A DNA stretch of 64,000 nucleotides from Bacteroidaceae bacterium. GTDB lineage: Bacteria > Bacteroidota > Bacteroidia > Bacteroidales > Bacteroidaceae. Where the stretch lies: contig JAFZFN010000014.1 in NCBI GenBank assembly GCA_017555875.1, positions 62,001 to 126,000 of the forward strand, read 5' to 3'. The notes beneath the pieces were generated by a model, which was given only the letters and a program-made list of their open reading frames with translations, made no database searches and was not told the DNA's origin. How positions within the stretch are numbered: position 1 is the stretch's first letter; the number at the start of each line of letters is the position of its first letter. A program made the position numbers and the translations under genes. Positions 43,596 through 50,797 of the stretch are shown in pieces.

Positions 43596-44598
43596 AGTGT
43601 TTTATCATTTTCGGTACCACCTCCTCCATGCGACCTATGATGACATAGTCAGCGATGGCATTGATGGGGGCACTGGGGTCTGTGTTGATGGATACGATGA
43701 TGGCGCTTTCCTGCATGCCTATGGTGTGTTGTATCTGTCCGCTGATGCCGCAAGCGATATAGAGCTTGGGGCGTACGGTGATACCTGTCTGCCCTATCAT
43801 GCGGTCGTGCCCCACGAAGCCGGCATCCACGGCAGCGCGGGTGGCCCCCACCTCTCCATGTAGCTCCTTAGCGAGGTCGAAGAGTAGGTCGAAGTTTTCG
43901 CGCGAGCCTACTCCATAGCCACCAGCTACCACGACGGAGGCATCCTTGAGGTTGTGCTTGGCATGCTCGATGTGGCATTCGATGACCTTTATGGCAAAGT
44001 CGGTGTCGGTGACATAATCTTTCACCTCATGACGGATTACCTTGCCTTGATGGTGGGCGTCAACCATCTCCTTCTGCATCACTCCCTCACGCACGGTGGC
44101 CATTTGTGGCCGATGTTCGGGGTTGACGATGGTGGCCACCACATTGCTTCCAAAAGAGGGGAGCATCTGTAGCAGTATACGTTCATAGTTCTTGCCCGTC
44201 TTCTCATCGGTATAGTTGCCTATGGCGAGGGCTGTACAATCAGCAGTGAGACCCGTGCGCAGGGCTGAAGATACGCGCGGCCCGAGGTCACGCCCTATGG
44301 CCGTGGCTCCTAGTAGGACAATCTGTGGTTGCTCCTCTTCAAATAGTTTGGTAAGTATAGCGGCATGAGGCAGGGTGGTGTAGGGATACAGTTCTGCTCC
44401 ATCGAAGAGGTGCAGCACATCTACTCCGTAGGGCATCACCTGCTGGGCTATGTCGTCGAGTCCCGTGCCTATGGCTACAGCTTCGAGCTGGCACCCCAAC
44501 TCATGAGAGAGTGAACGTCCCTTGGTGAGCAGTTCGAGGCTCACCTCAGCCACGCGGTTCGCTTCTTGTAGTTCGATGTATACGAATAGGTTATTCAT
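43573..44598 (-). CDS. etfA: Electron transfer flavoprotein alpha subunit
   Basis: 341 residues. N-terminal ETF domain I, then the FAD-binding C-terminal domain with GGYGVGSRENFDLLFDLA, GATRAAVDAGFVGHDRMIGQTG, YIACGISGQIQH and NTDPSAPINAIADY, all diagnostic for EtfA/FixB. It forms the AMP/FAD heterodimer with EtfB and passes electrons from the acyl-CoA dehydrogenase to the respiratory chain, or the reverse. It lies 6 bp after etfB and overlaps the dehydrogenase by 23 bp. Confidence 0.96.
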   Translation of the reverse strand: MNNLFVYIELQEANRVAEVSLELLTKGRSLSHELGCQLEAVAIGTGLDDIAQQVMPYGVDVLHLFDGAELYPYTTLPHAAILTKLFEEEQPQIVLLGATAIGRDLGPRVSSALRTGLTADCTALAIGNYTDEKTGKNYERILLQMLPSFGSNVVATIVNPEHRPQMATVREGVMQKEMVDAHHQGKVIRHEVKDYVTDTDFAIKVIECHIEHAKHNLKDASVVVAGGYGVGSRENFDLLFDLAKELHGEVGATRAAVDAGFVGHDRMIGQTGITVRPKLYIACGISGQIQHTIGMQESAIIVSINTDPSAPINAIADYVIIGRMEEVVPKMIKHYAQLLHR

Positions 44599-44604
44599 AA
44601 TTCC

Positions 44605-45393
44605 TTATCCAAACAATTCTACCATCAAGTTCTCAATCTCCTCATCGCTACTGCCTATCACGCGGCTCTCCTTTTTTGTGGGGACTATGGTCTCTATGTC
44701 TTTCACTCGGGTGGGTGAACCTACGATTCCGCACTGCGTGATGTCGGCTTTGATGTCTGTGGCATTCCACGCCATGATGTCGGTATGCTTGTGTGTCATC
44801 AGCAGTTTGGCATGGCGTGGTCGGCACGATGCAGCTGAGCTATCTACGGTGACGAGCAAGGGTAGGGGGACTTCTACAATCTCTGTTCCTCCATCGATGT
44901 GGCGCTTTAGGGTGAGGTGTCCTTCTCTGACATGGAGTATCTCTTCAGCATAGGTGACTTGAGGGATACCCAAGCGCTCGGCCACTTGTGAACCCACCTG
45001 TGCGGTCTCTCCATCTATGGTTTGGCGGCCACAGAGGATAATGTCGTATTCTCCCATCTTGCCTATGGCCGTGGCGAGAGCATACGAGGTAGCGAGGGTG
45101 TCGGCCCCGCGGAAGGCGTTGTCAGAGAGCAGATAACCTCCATCGGCTCCGCGAAAGAGACTCTCGCGTACCACATCGGCGGCCCGTGAGGGGCCCATCG
45201 TGAGCACTTGTATTGTGGATTCAGGATGTAGTTCCTTAAGTCTCAAAGCCTGCTCGAGCGCTTTCATGTCGTCGGGGTTGATGATGACGGGCAATGCTTC
45301 GCGGTCGATGGTGCCATCGGCACGCATGGTGGCTTGGCCCACACAACGTGTGTCAGGTACCTGCTTGGCTAGGACGATGATATTCAGTCTCAT
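44605..45393 (-). CDS. etfB: Electron transfer flavoprotein beta subunit
   Basis: 262 residues. Signature pieces: IVLAKQVPDT, NPDDMKALEQALRLKE, the AMP-binding GADGGYLLSD and DTLATSYALA region, CGRQTIDGETAQVGSQVAERLG and LPLLVTV. The mid-segment is consistent with ordinary or bifurcating ETF; I cannot tell which. 41 bp downstream of the fabZ-like gene and 6 bp upstream of etfA. Confidence 0.96.
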   Translation of the reverse strand: MRLNIIVLAKQVPDTRCVGQATMRADGTIDREALPVIINPDDMKALEQALRLKELHPESTIQVLTMGPSRAADVVRESLFRGADGGYLLSDNAFRGADTLATSYALATAIGKMGEYDIILCGRQTIDGETAQVGSQVAERLGIPQVTYAEEILHVREGHLTLKRHIDGGTEIVEVPLPLLVTVDSSAASCRPRHAKLLMTHKHTDIMAWNATDIKADITQCGIVGSPTRVKDIETIVPTKKESRVIGSSDEEIENLMVELFG

Positions 45394-45434
45394 AGTCGTG
45401 TCGGTTTTGTGTTGCGCATGGTGAGCTTACTCAT

Positions 45435-45869
45435 TTATACCAAGGCAAAGGAGAGGTTTCCTCTACAACAGAGCTTACCATCTACCTTAGCCTCTGCCTT
45501 CACGAAGATGAGCGACTGGCGGCGATCGGTGATGGTGGAACGCAGTATGATGGTGTCACCAGGGCGCACCTGATACTTGAAGCGTACATTGTCGATGCCT
45601 GTGTAGAGAGGGCGCTTGGTACGAATCTCATCACCCAGCAGCATGGCGCATGCCTGAGCCATCATCTCGCAGAGGATGACGCCAGGCACCACGGGGTACT
45701 CGGGAAAGTGGCCTTGCAGGAAAAATTCATCGCCACGCACATGGTAAGTGCCTACGGCATAGTCTATCTGATTACCATTTGCATCGGTCACCGTCTCTCG
45801 CTCTACCGAGTCGATGAGCAGCATCGGGTCGCGGTGGGGGAGGAAGGTCTTGATCTCTTCTCTGTCCAT
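45435..45869 (-). CDS. FabZ-like 3-hydroxyacyl-ACP dehydratase
   Basis: 144 residues of hot-dog fold. FLPHRDPMLLIDSVE at the start, then the active site GHFPEYPVVPGVILCEMMAQ with catalytic His and the acidic helix residue. It overlaps the fabF-type gene by one base. It dehydrates beta-hydroxyacyl-ACP. As an additional copy next to ETF and acyl-CoA dehydrogenase it may serve a dedicated chain rather than bulk fatty-acid synthesis. Confidence 0.9.
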   Translation of the reverse strand: MDREEIKTFLPHRDPMLLIDSVERETVTDANGNQIDYAVGTYHVRGDEFFLQGHFPEYPVVPGVILCEMMAQACAMLLGDEIRTKRPLYTGIDNVRFKYQVRPGDTIILRSTITDRRQSLIFVKAEAKVDGKLCCRGNLSFALV

Positions 45870-47113
45870 TAGTTTATCTTTTTAAGAACTACACAAGCAT
45901 TGTGTCCGCCAAAGCCCAGTGAGTTGGAGGCAGCCATGGTGAGCTCTACCTTTACGGCTTTGTTGGGCACATAGTTGAGGTCACATTCGGGGTCTGGCTC
46001 CTTGTAGTTGATGGTAGGTGGTACGATGCCGTTTTTCACGGCCAAGGCAGATGCGATAATCTCGATCGCTCCTGCGGCACCGAGCATATGGCCTGTCATC
46101 GACTTGGTGGAACTGATGAGTGCCTTACGTGCATCTTCCTCGCCGAGTGCAAGTTTGATGGCGTAGGTCTCGGTCTTATCATTGAGTGGTGTGCTGGTGC
46201 CGTGGGCATTGATGTAGAGCACATCTTCAGAGGTATATCCTGCTTCATTGAGTGCCATGCGTATGGCCTTTGAGGCGGGTATACCATCGGGTCGCGGTGC
46301 CGTGTAGTGGTGAGCGTCGCAGGTGTTGCCATATCCAGCCACCTCGGCATAGATGGTCGCTCCGCGTTGCAGGGCATGTTCATACTCTTCGAGGATGAGC
46401 ACACCAGCACCATCGGCCATGGTGAAACCGCTACGGCGTGCATCGAACGGCGTGCAAGCATCTTCCAAGGTCTCGGCATGGGTGAGTGCTCGGCTATTAG
46501 CAAAGCCACCTATTGCCAGGGGGTGTATGGCTGCCTCGGCACCTCCAGTGATGATGGCGTCGGCCATGCCGCACTTGATGGCGTGGTAGGCTTCACCCAC
46601 CGAGTGGGTACCCGTGGCACAAGCCGTGACTACGGGCAAGCAGGGTCCCTGTGCATTGTGTCGGATGGCGATGTTGCCCGATGCTATATTGGCAATCATG
46701 GTGGGGACGAAGAGTGGTGACACGCGACGTGCTCCCTCCTCTGTGTATTTGTTTGTTTCACGCACAAAGGTGCTGATTCCACCAATGCCCGAACCGACGT
46801 ATACACCGAAGCGGTCTGGCTCAATGTTCTCGCCGCTTACCAATCCGCTATCTTGCACGGCTTGGTTGGCGGCTGCTATGGCATATTGGCAATAAAGGTC
46901 CATCTTGCGTATATCGGCACGCTCAAGACCATGTGCCATGGGGTCAAAATTTTTCACTTGTGCCACGATGCGCACGGGGAGGTCCACATCGTCAAATCCT
47001 TGAATGAAATTCAATCCACTCTTACCTTCTACGAGGCTATCCCAAAACTCAGCGACTGTATTTCCTACAGGGCTGATGGTACCCAATCCAGTAATTACAA
47101 CTCTTCTTTCCAT
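45869..47113 (-). CDS. fabF: Beta-ketoacyl-ACP synthase II (FabF type)
   Basis: 414 residues from the ATG at 47113, chosen because the family begins at RRVVITGLGTISPVG; the frame stays open 31 codons further. Catalytic Cys lies in VVTACATGTHSVGEAY, the two His in NAHGTSTPLNDKTE and KSMTGHMLGAAGAIE, and the C-terminal SLGFGGHNA is present. It condenses malonyl-ACP with acyl-ACP. A -7-like box (TATATTTG, minus strand 47155-47148) stands 35 bp upstream, inside the end of the fabH fragment, so the gene may be transcribed independently of that fragment. Confidence 0.94.
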   Translation of the reverse strand: MERRVVITGLGTISPVGNTVAEFWDSLVEGKSGLNFIQGFDDVDLPVRIVAQVKNFDPMAHGLERADIRKMDLYCQYAIAAANQAVQDSGLVSGENIEPDRFGVYVGSGIGGISTFVRETNKYTEEGARRVSPLFVPTMIANIASGNIAIRHNAQGPCLPVVTACATGTHSVGEAYHAIKCGMADAIITGGAEAAIHPLAIGGFANSRALTHAETLEDACTPFDARRSGFTMADGAGVLILEEYEHALQRGATIYAEVAGYGNTCDAHHYTAPRPDGIPASKAIRMALNEAGYTSEDVLYINAHGTSTPLNDKTETYAIKLALGEEDARKALISSTKSMTGHMLGAAGAIEIIASALAVKNGIVPPTINYKEPDPECDLNYVPNKAVKVELTMAASNSLGFGGHNACVVLKKIN

Positions 47114-47156
47114 TTCTATTTTGAGTTTTTGAATTATAAAACCGTTGCAAATATAC

Positions 47157-47475
47157 TCATTTATCCCATTCGATGATGCATGCACCCGAGGTAAATCCTG
47201 CACCAAAGGCGCTAAAAGCGAGTAAATCGCCCTTTTTCAGTTTGTCTTTGCGGTTCAGTTCGTCGAGCAGCAAGGGTATGCTAGCCGATGAGGTGTTGCC
47301 ATACTTATCAACATTCATGGGAATCTTGTCGCTATCGACTCCGAAGCGGTGGCGTATGTAGTCGAGGATGCGGAAGTTGGCTTGGTGTAATATATAATAG
47401 GTGATGTCATCTTTGCCCAGCCCTGCTTCATGGAGTACGTCTAGCAGGTCTCCCACCGAGCAAAAGTAGAGAAAG
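47157..47475 (-). pseudogene. fabH: 3' fragment of a beta-ketoacyl-ACP synthase III (fabH)
   Basis: The last roughly 105 residues match the C-terminal FabH domain, including catalytic His in YYILHQANFRIL and Asn in KYGNTSSASIP, ending FGAGFTSGACIIEW. The N-terminal two thirds with the catalytic Cys are absent: upstream of about 47475 the frame becomes non-FabH and no other frame continues it. The gene has lost its 5' part by deletion or rearrangement, or the join is an assembly artefact. Condensation is impossible for this fragment. Confidence 0.8.
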
Positions 47476-47891
47476 ACTCTTAGCTTCACAATAAGCCAAA
47501 TGCTCAATGTGGTCAGCGAAGTAGCATATAGTGACTAAACAAAACAATGTGGGGCAAAGTTTTGCGGGGGGAGTATCTTTCTCTTATTGCTCGACATGCG
47601 ATGTGTGATTGCGGAATCTAGGGCGTGTGTGTATGGCTTATGTATCGCTCATGTATTCAGTGTGTTGTGTTGTTCGCCACATGGCGATTGGGTGAATGAC
47701 GCATGCTTTGTGGTGAGTTGTAGTAGGATTGAGGGCGAAAGAATTTGGTGTTTTCGCTCGATGCTTTACCTTTGCTCCCGAAAAAGATGAGACACGAAGA
47801 CTTGGATGGATATCTCTTTCTCTTTTTTTGAGCAACCGAATCCTTAGTAGAGAAAATTGCTTGTTTTTACAACCTAAACTTTAACATAAAG

Positions 47892-47923
47892 AGTGGCAGC
47901 CTACCGCGAGGTACGCTGCCACT
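47892..47923 (-). terminator. Hairpin in the 47.5-48.0 kb gap, possible terminator
   Basis: AGTGGCAGC pairs with GCTGCCACT and TACC with GGTA inside, loop GCGA. On the minus strand it lies 75 bp after the DUF3109 stop, but only a weak T tract follows. The remainder of 47476-47997 contains nothing I recognise. Confidence 0.5.
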
Positions 47924-47997
47924 TGCATTGTGGGTGTGGAGGTTGAGGGTAGCCGTGGTTGAATCTTTCAGGGCTCTCTATCTCTCCTTTACTTCTC

Positions 47998-48579
47998 TTA
48001 GATGATTCCCTGATTGGCGAGTTCCTCTGCCACGAGCTCAAGCTCGGCATACCAGTCTTCGCCAAAGCGGCGGATGAGGGGCTCCTTCAAGAACTTGTAG
48101 ATGGGGAGGTTCTCCTTCTGACCCTTGAGGACGGCCATCTTGCACACGTCCCATCGGTCGTAGTTGAGGGCGCGGTAGGGCCCATACTCACCCACGCGGA
48201 TGGGATAGAGGTGACACGATACGGGCTTGTAGAACGGTACGCGGCCTTGTCGGTAGGCACGCTCGATGGCGCAATAGCAGCATCCTCGCTCGTCGTAGCA
48301 GGTGAACACGCAGTCCTTGCCATTGACGATAGAGGTCACGAGTTCGCCACTACGATCGTGGTAGGAGATGCCCTGTTTGTTGATCACTTCGCGGGCCTCG
48401 GGCAATAGCTCATCCCATATCTCGGGCAGCAGTGCCTCGACCTCTTTCACCTCGTCGGGTGTGATGGGTGCGCCCGCATCGCCTTCGATGCAGCATGCGC
48501 CATTGCAACCCTCAAGGTCGCACAAAAACTTCTCTTTGAATACGTCGAATGATACGACTACGCCGTTGACTTCTACCAT
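47998..48579 (-). CDS. DUF3109 family Cys-rich protein
   Basis: 193 residues. Cysteines are spaced as in DUF3109/YkgJ-like proteins: CDLEGCNGACC near residue 20, CVFTCYDERGCCYCAIE near 88-104, CHLYP and CKMAV further on, consistent with one or two metal (zinc or iron-sulfur) sites. Widely conserved in Bacteroidota as a single gene; function unknown. Its start lies directly beside a heptamer array (48585-48605). Confidence 0.88.
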   Translation of the reverse strand: MVEVNGVVVSFDVFKEKFLCDLEGCNGACCIEGDAGAPITPDEVKEVEALLPEIWDELLPEAREVINKQGISYHDRSGELVTSIVNGKDCVFTCYDERGCCYCAIERAYRQGRVPFYKPVSCHLYPIRVGEYGPYRALNYDRWDVCKMAVLKGQKENLPIYKFLKEPLIRRFGEDWYAELELVAEELANQGII

Positions 48580-48584
48580 TTTTT

Positions 48585-48605
48585 AGAGTGAAGAGTGAAG
48601 AGTTT
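48585..48605. repeat. Heptanucleotide array (three units, AGAGTGA type)
   Basis: Units AGAGTGA, AGAGTGA, AGAGTTT between the DUF3109 start and the end of the four-helix-bundle gene. Confidence 0.6.
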
Positions 48606-48618
48606 CCAATCGGGACTC

Positions 48619-48975
48619 TTATTCTTCGTTCTTGACTCCTTTTGAAGATTTTAATATTGATACTAATAGTTTCTTTATCTCTTCACAATCTGCATAGATA
48701 GAGTCGAATTGTACCTTGCTTAAAAACTCTGTTTCGTTTAGTATTTCTAACCAGTACAGGCTTTCAGCACACTCTTTCAAAGCTATCTGCTGCTTTGCGA
48801 TAAAGTCCGCCTTGCTTATTGCATACTGAGCCTCAGCAATGTTCGCTCCAATGCTTGTGCCAGACCGCAGTAATTGTTTCGACATAACATACTCATTCTT
48901 TGTTTTTGTCAAATAAGAATAGAGATTTACTATGCGAATGGCTAAAGCCTTGCTTTTAGGTAACACGACATCCAT
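48619..48975 (-). CDS. Four-helix-bundle protein (23S rRNA intervening-sequence type)
   Basis: 118 residues, all predicted helix, with the family's SKQLLRSGTSIGANIAEA and KADFIAKQQIALKECAESLYWL stretches. Related proteins are encoded inside intervening sequences of 23S rRNA genes in some bacteria and as free-standing accessory genes in Bacteroidota. No rRNA sequence surrounds it here. Heptamer arrays lie on both sides (48585-48605 and 48982-49073), suggesting the gene sits at a repeat-rich insertion spot. Function unknown. Confidence 0.88.
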   Translation of the reverse strand: MDVVLPKSKALAIRIVNLYSYLTKTKNEYVMSKQLLRSGTSIGANIAEAQYAISKADFIAKQQIALKECAESLYWLEILNETEFLSKVQFDSIYADCEEIKKLLVSILKSSKGVKNEE

Positions 48976-48981
48976 AATAGG

Positions 48982-49073
48982 GAAGAATGAAGAGGGGAAG
49001 TTAAAAGTGAAGAGTGAAAAGTCAGAGCACCGAATGGCAACTCTTAACTCTTCACTCTTAACTCTTCCCTTAG
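48982..49073. repeat. Inverted pair of heptanucleotide arrays after gpmI
   Basis: Six units of the form AAGAGTG/AAAAGTG (48982-49023) face five units of AACTCTT/CACTCTT (49039-49073) across a 15-bp centre, so the whole would fold as a long imperfect hairpin. The second array begins within the gpmI stop codon. A terminator-like role for the hairpin is possible. Confidence 0.7.
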
Positions 49074-50569
49074 ATAAGTTGCTTACCCGTCATCTCAGCC
49101 GGTACGGGGAGACCCATGATCTTCAGCACTGAGGGAGCCACGTCGGCGAGGATACCATCGGCGGGCTGCACGTCCTTGTTCTCAGTCACGTATACGAAGG
49201 GCACGGGGTTGAGTGAGTGAGCGGTGTTGGGCGAGCCATCGGCATTCACTGCATTGTCGGCATTACCGTGGTCAGCGATGATGATAGCCTCGTAGCCAGT
49301 CTCCTTAGCTGCCTCGATGACATCCTTCACGCACTCATCAACTGCCTTAACGGCTGCCTCGATAGCGCTGTATACGCCAGTGTGGCCCACCATGTCACCA
49401 TTGGCGAAGTTCACCACGATGAGGTCGTACTTGTCTTCGCGGATAGCCTCCACGAGCTTGGTGCGCACCTCGTAGGCGCTCATCTCGGGCTGGAGGTCAT
49501 AAGTAGCCACCTTGGGTGAGGGCACGAGGATGCGGTCTTCGCCCTCGTAGGGAGTCTCGCGACCACCATTGAGGAAGAAGGTCACGTGAGCATACTTCTC
49601 AGTCTCAGCAATGTGGAGCTGCTTGAGACCCTTTGAAGCTACATATTCGCCGAGGGTGTTCTCCACGTTCTCCTTGTCGAAGAGGATGTGTACGCCCTTG
49701 AATGATGCGTCGTAGGGGGTCATGCAGTAGTATTGCAAGCCGGGGATGGTCTTCATGCCAGCCTCGGGCATATCCTGCTGGGTGAGCACCACGGTAAGCT
49801 CCTTGGCGCGGTCGTTGCGGTAGTTGAAGAAGATCACTACGTCGCCCTCCTTGATGGTGCCGTCGTAGGCAGCGTTCACGATGGGGAGGATGAACTCGTC
49901 GGTCACGCCCTCAGCGTATGACTCCTCCACGGCCTTCACCATGTCGGTAGCCTTCTTGCCCTCGCCATTGACGAGCAGGTCATAAGCCACCTTCACGCGC
50001 TCCCAGCGCTTGTCGCGGTCCATAGCATAGTAGCGACCGATGATAGAGGCAATCTTAGCATTGTGCTCTACGAGCTGGCCGATGAAGCCTGCACCGCTCT
50101 TGGGGTCGGTGTCACGACCATCCATGAAGCAGTGTACGTAGGTGTTCTCAATGCCATACTCACCAGCGATGTCGATGAGCTTGAAGAGATGGTCGAGTGA
50201 ACTGTGTACGCCACCGTCAGAGGTGAGACCCATGAGGTGGAGGTTCTTGCCATTCTCCTTGGCATAGCTATAGGCAGCTACGATCTCCTTGTTCTGCATG
50301 ATGCTGTTGTCGGCACATGCGCGGTTGATCTTCACGAGGTCCTGGTACACTACGCGACCAGCACCGATATTGAGGTGGCCCACCTCAGAGTTACCCATCT
50401 GTCCGTCGGGGAGACCTACATTCTCACCGCTGGCCTGGAGCTGAGAGTGAGGATAGGTGCTCATGAGATAGTCCCAGTAGGGAGTGGGGGTGTTGAAGAT
50501 AACGTCGCCCTTACCTTGGTTGCCGAAACCCCAACCGTCGAGAATCATCAATAATGCTTTCTTTGACAT
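49070..50569 (-). CDS. gpmI: 2,3-bisphosphoglycerate-independent phosphoglycerate mutase
   Basis: 499 residues. Alkaline-phosphatase-like phosphatase domain split by the transferase domain: LMILDGWG at the start, the catalytic Ser in [16 protein letters not shown] (metal-1 side), [14 protein letters not shown] in the transferase domain, [24 protein letters not shown] and [10 protein letters not shown]. It interconverts 3- and 2-phosphoglycerate using two Mn2+. No BPG. The stop codon abuts a heptamer array. Upstream a 7-bp hairpin lies in the leader. Confidence 0.97.
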   Translation of the reverse strand: MSKKALLMILDGWGFGNQGKGDVIFNTPTPYWDYLMSTYPHSQLQASGENVGLPDGQMGNSEVGHLNIGAGRVVYQDLVKINRACADNSIMQNKEIVAAYSYAKENGKNLHLMGLTSDGGVHSSLDHLFKLIDIAGEYGIENTYVHCFMDGRDTDPKSGAGFIGQLVEHNAKIASIIGRYYAMDRDKRWERVKVAYDLLVNGEGKKATDMVKAVEESYAEGVTDEFILPIVNAAYDGTIKEGDVVIFFNYRNDRAKELTVVLTQQDMPEAGMKTIPGLQYYCMTPYDASFKGVHILFDKENVENTLGEYVASKGLKQLHIAETEKYAHVTFFLNGGRETPYEGEDRILVPSPKVATYDLQPEMSAYEVRTKLVEAIREDKYDLIVVNFANGDMVGHTGVYSAIEAAVKAVDECVKDVIEAAKETGYEAIIIADHGNADNAVNADGSPNTAHSLNPVPFVYVTENKDVQPADGILADVAPSVLKIMGLPVPAEMTGKQLI

Positions 50570-50614
50570 ACGATTTTAGTTTTTTATGGTTTATACTTCT
50601 TGGTTTCACTATAC

Positions 50615-50663
50615 TGATACTCAGCCTCACGGAGGCCCAGTATCACTTGACACGGCAAATTTA
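50615..50663 (-). promoter_or_regulatory. gpmI upstream region: -7 box and leader hairpin
   Basis: On the minus strand TAAATTTG at 50663-50656 fits the -7 consensus. Downstream of it TGATACT (50615-50621) and AGTATCA (50639-50645), with CCTC/GAGG nested inside, form a stable hairpin in the predicted leader, about 45 nt before the start codon. Confidence 0.4.
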
Positions 50664-50707
50664 CAAAAAAAAGTGGTAAGTGCTATGGTTATTACATACT
50701 TATTCAC

Positions 50708-50715
50708 TACTTTTG
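50708..50715 (+). promoter_or_regulatory. Probable -7 box of the secreted protein gene
   Basis: TACTTTTG, 82 bp before the ATG; the upstream element is weak (TGG with a 19-bp spacer). Confidence 0.4.
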
Positions 50716-50797
50716 CGACGTTTTCGTCCTACTTGACGGGCGAAAATGGTATTAGTTTAGTAATTTAATTCATTAACCTATCATTTTATTCATCGAA

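Noticed and set aside
47587-47790. 67-codon Cys-rich open frame in the 47.5-48.0 kb gap
   Set aside because: No homologous features, poor start context, and the region otherwise looks non-coding.
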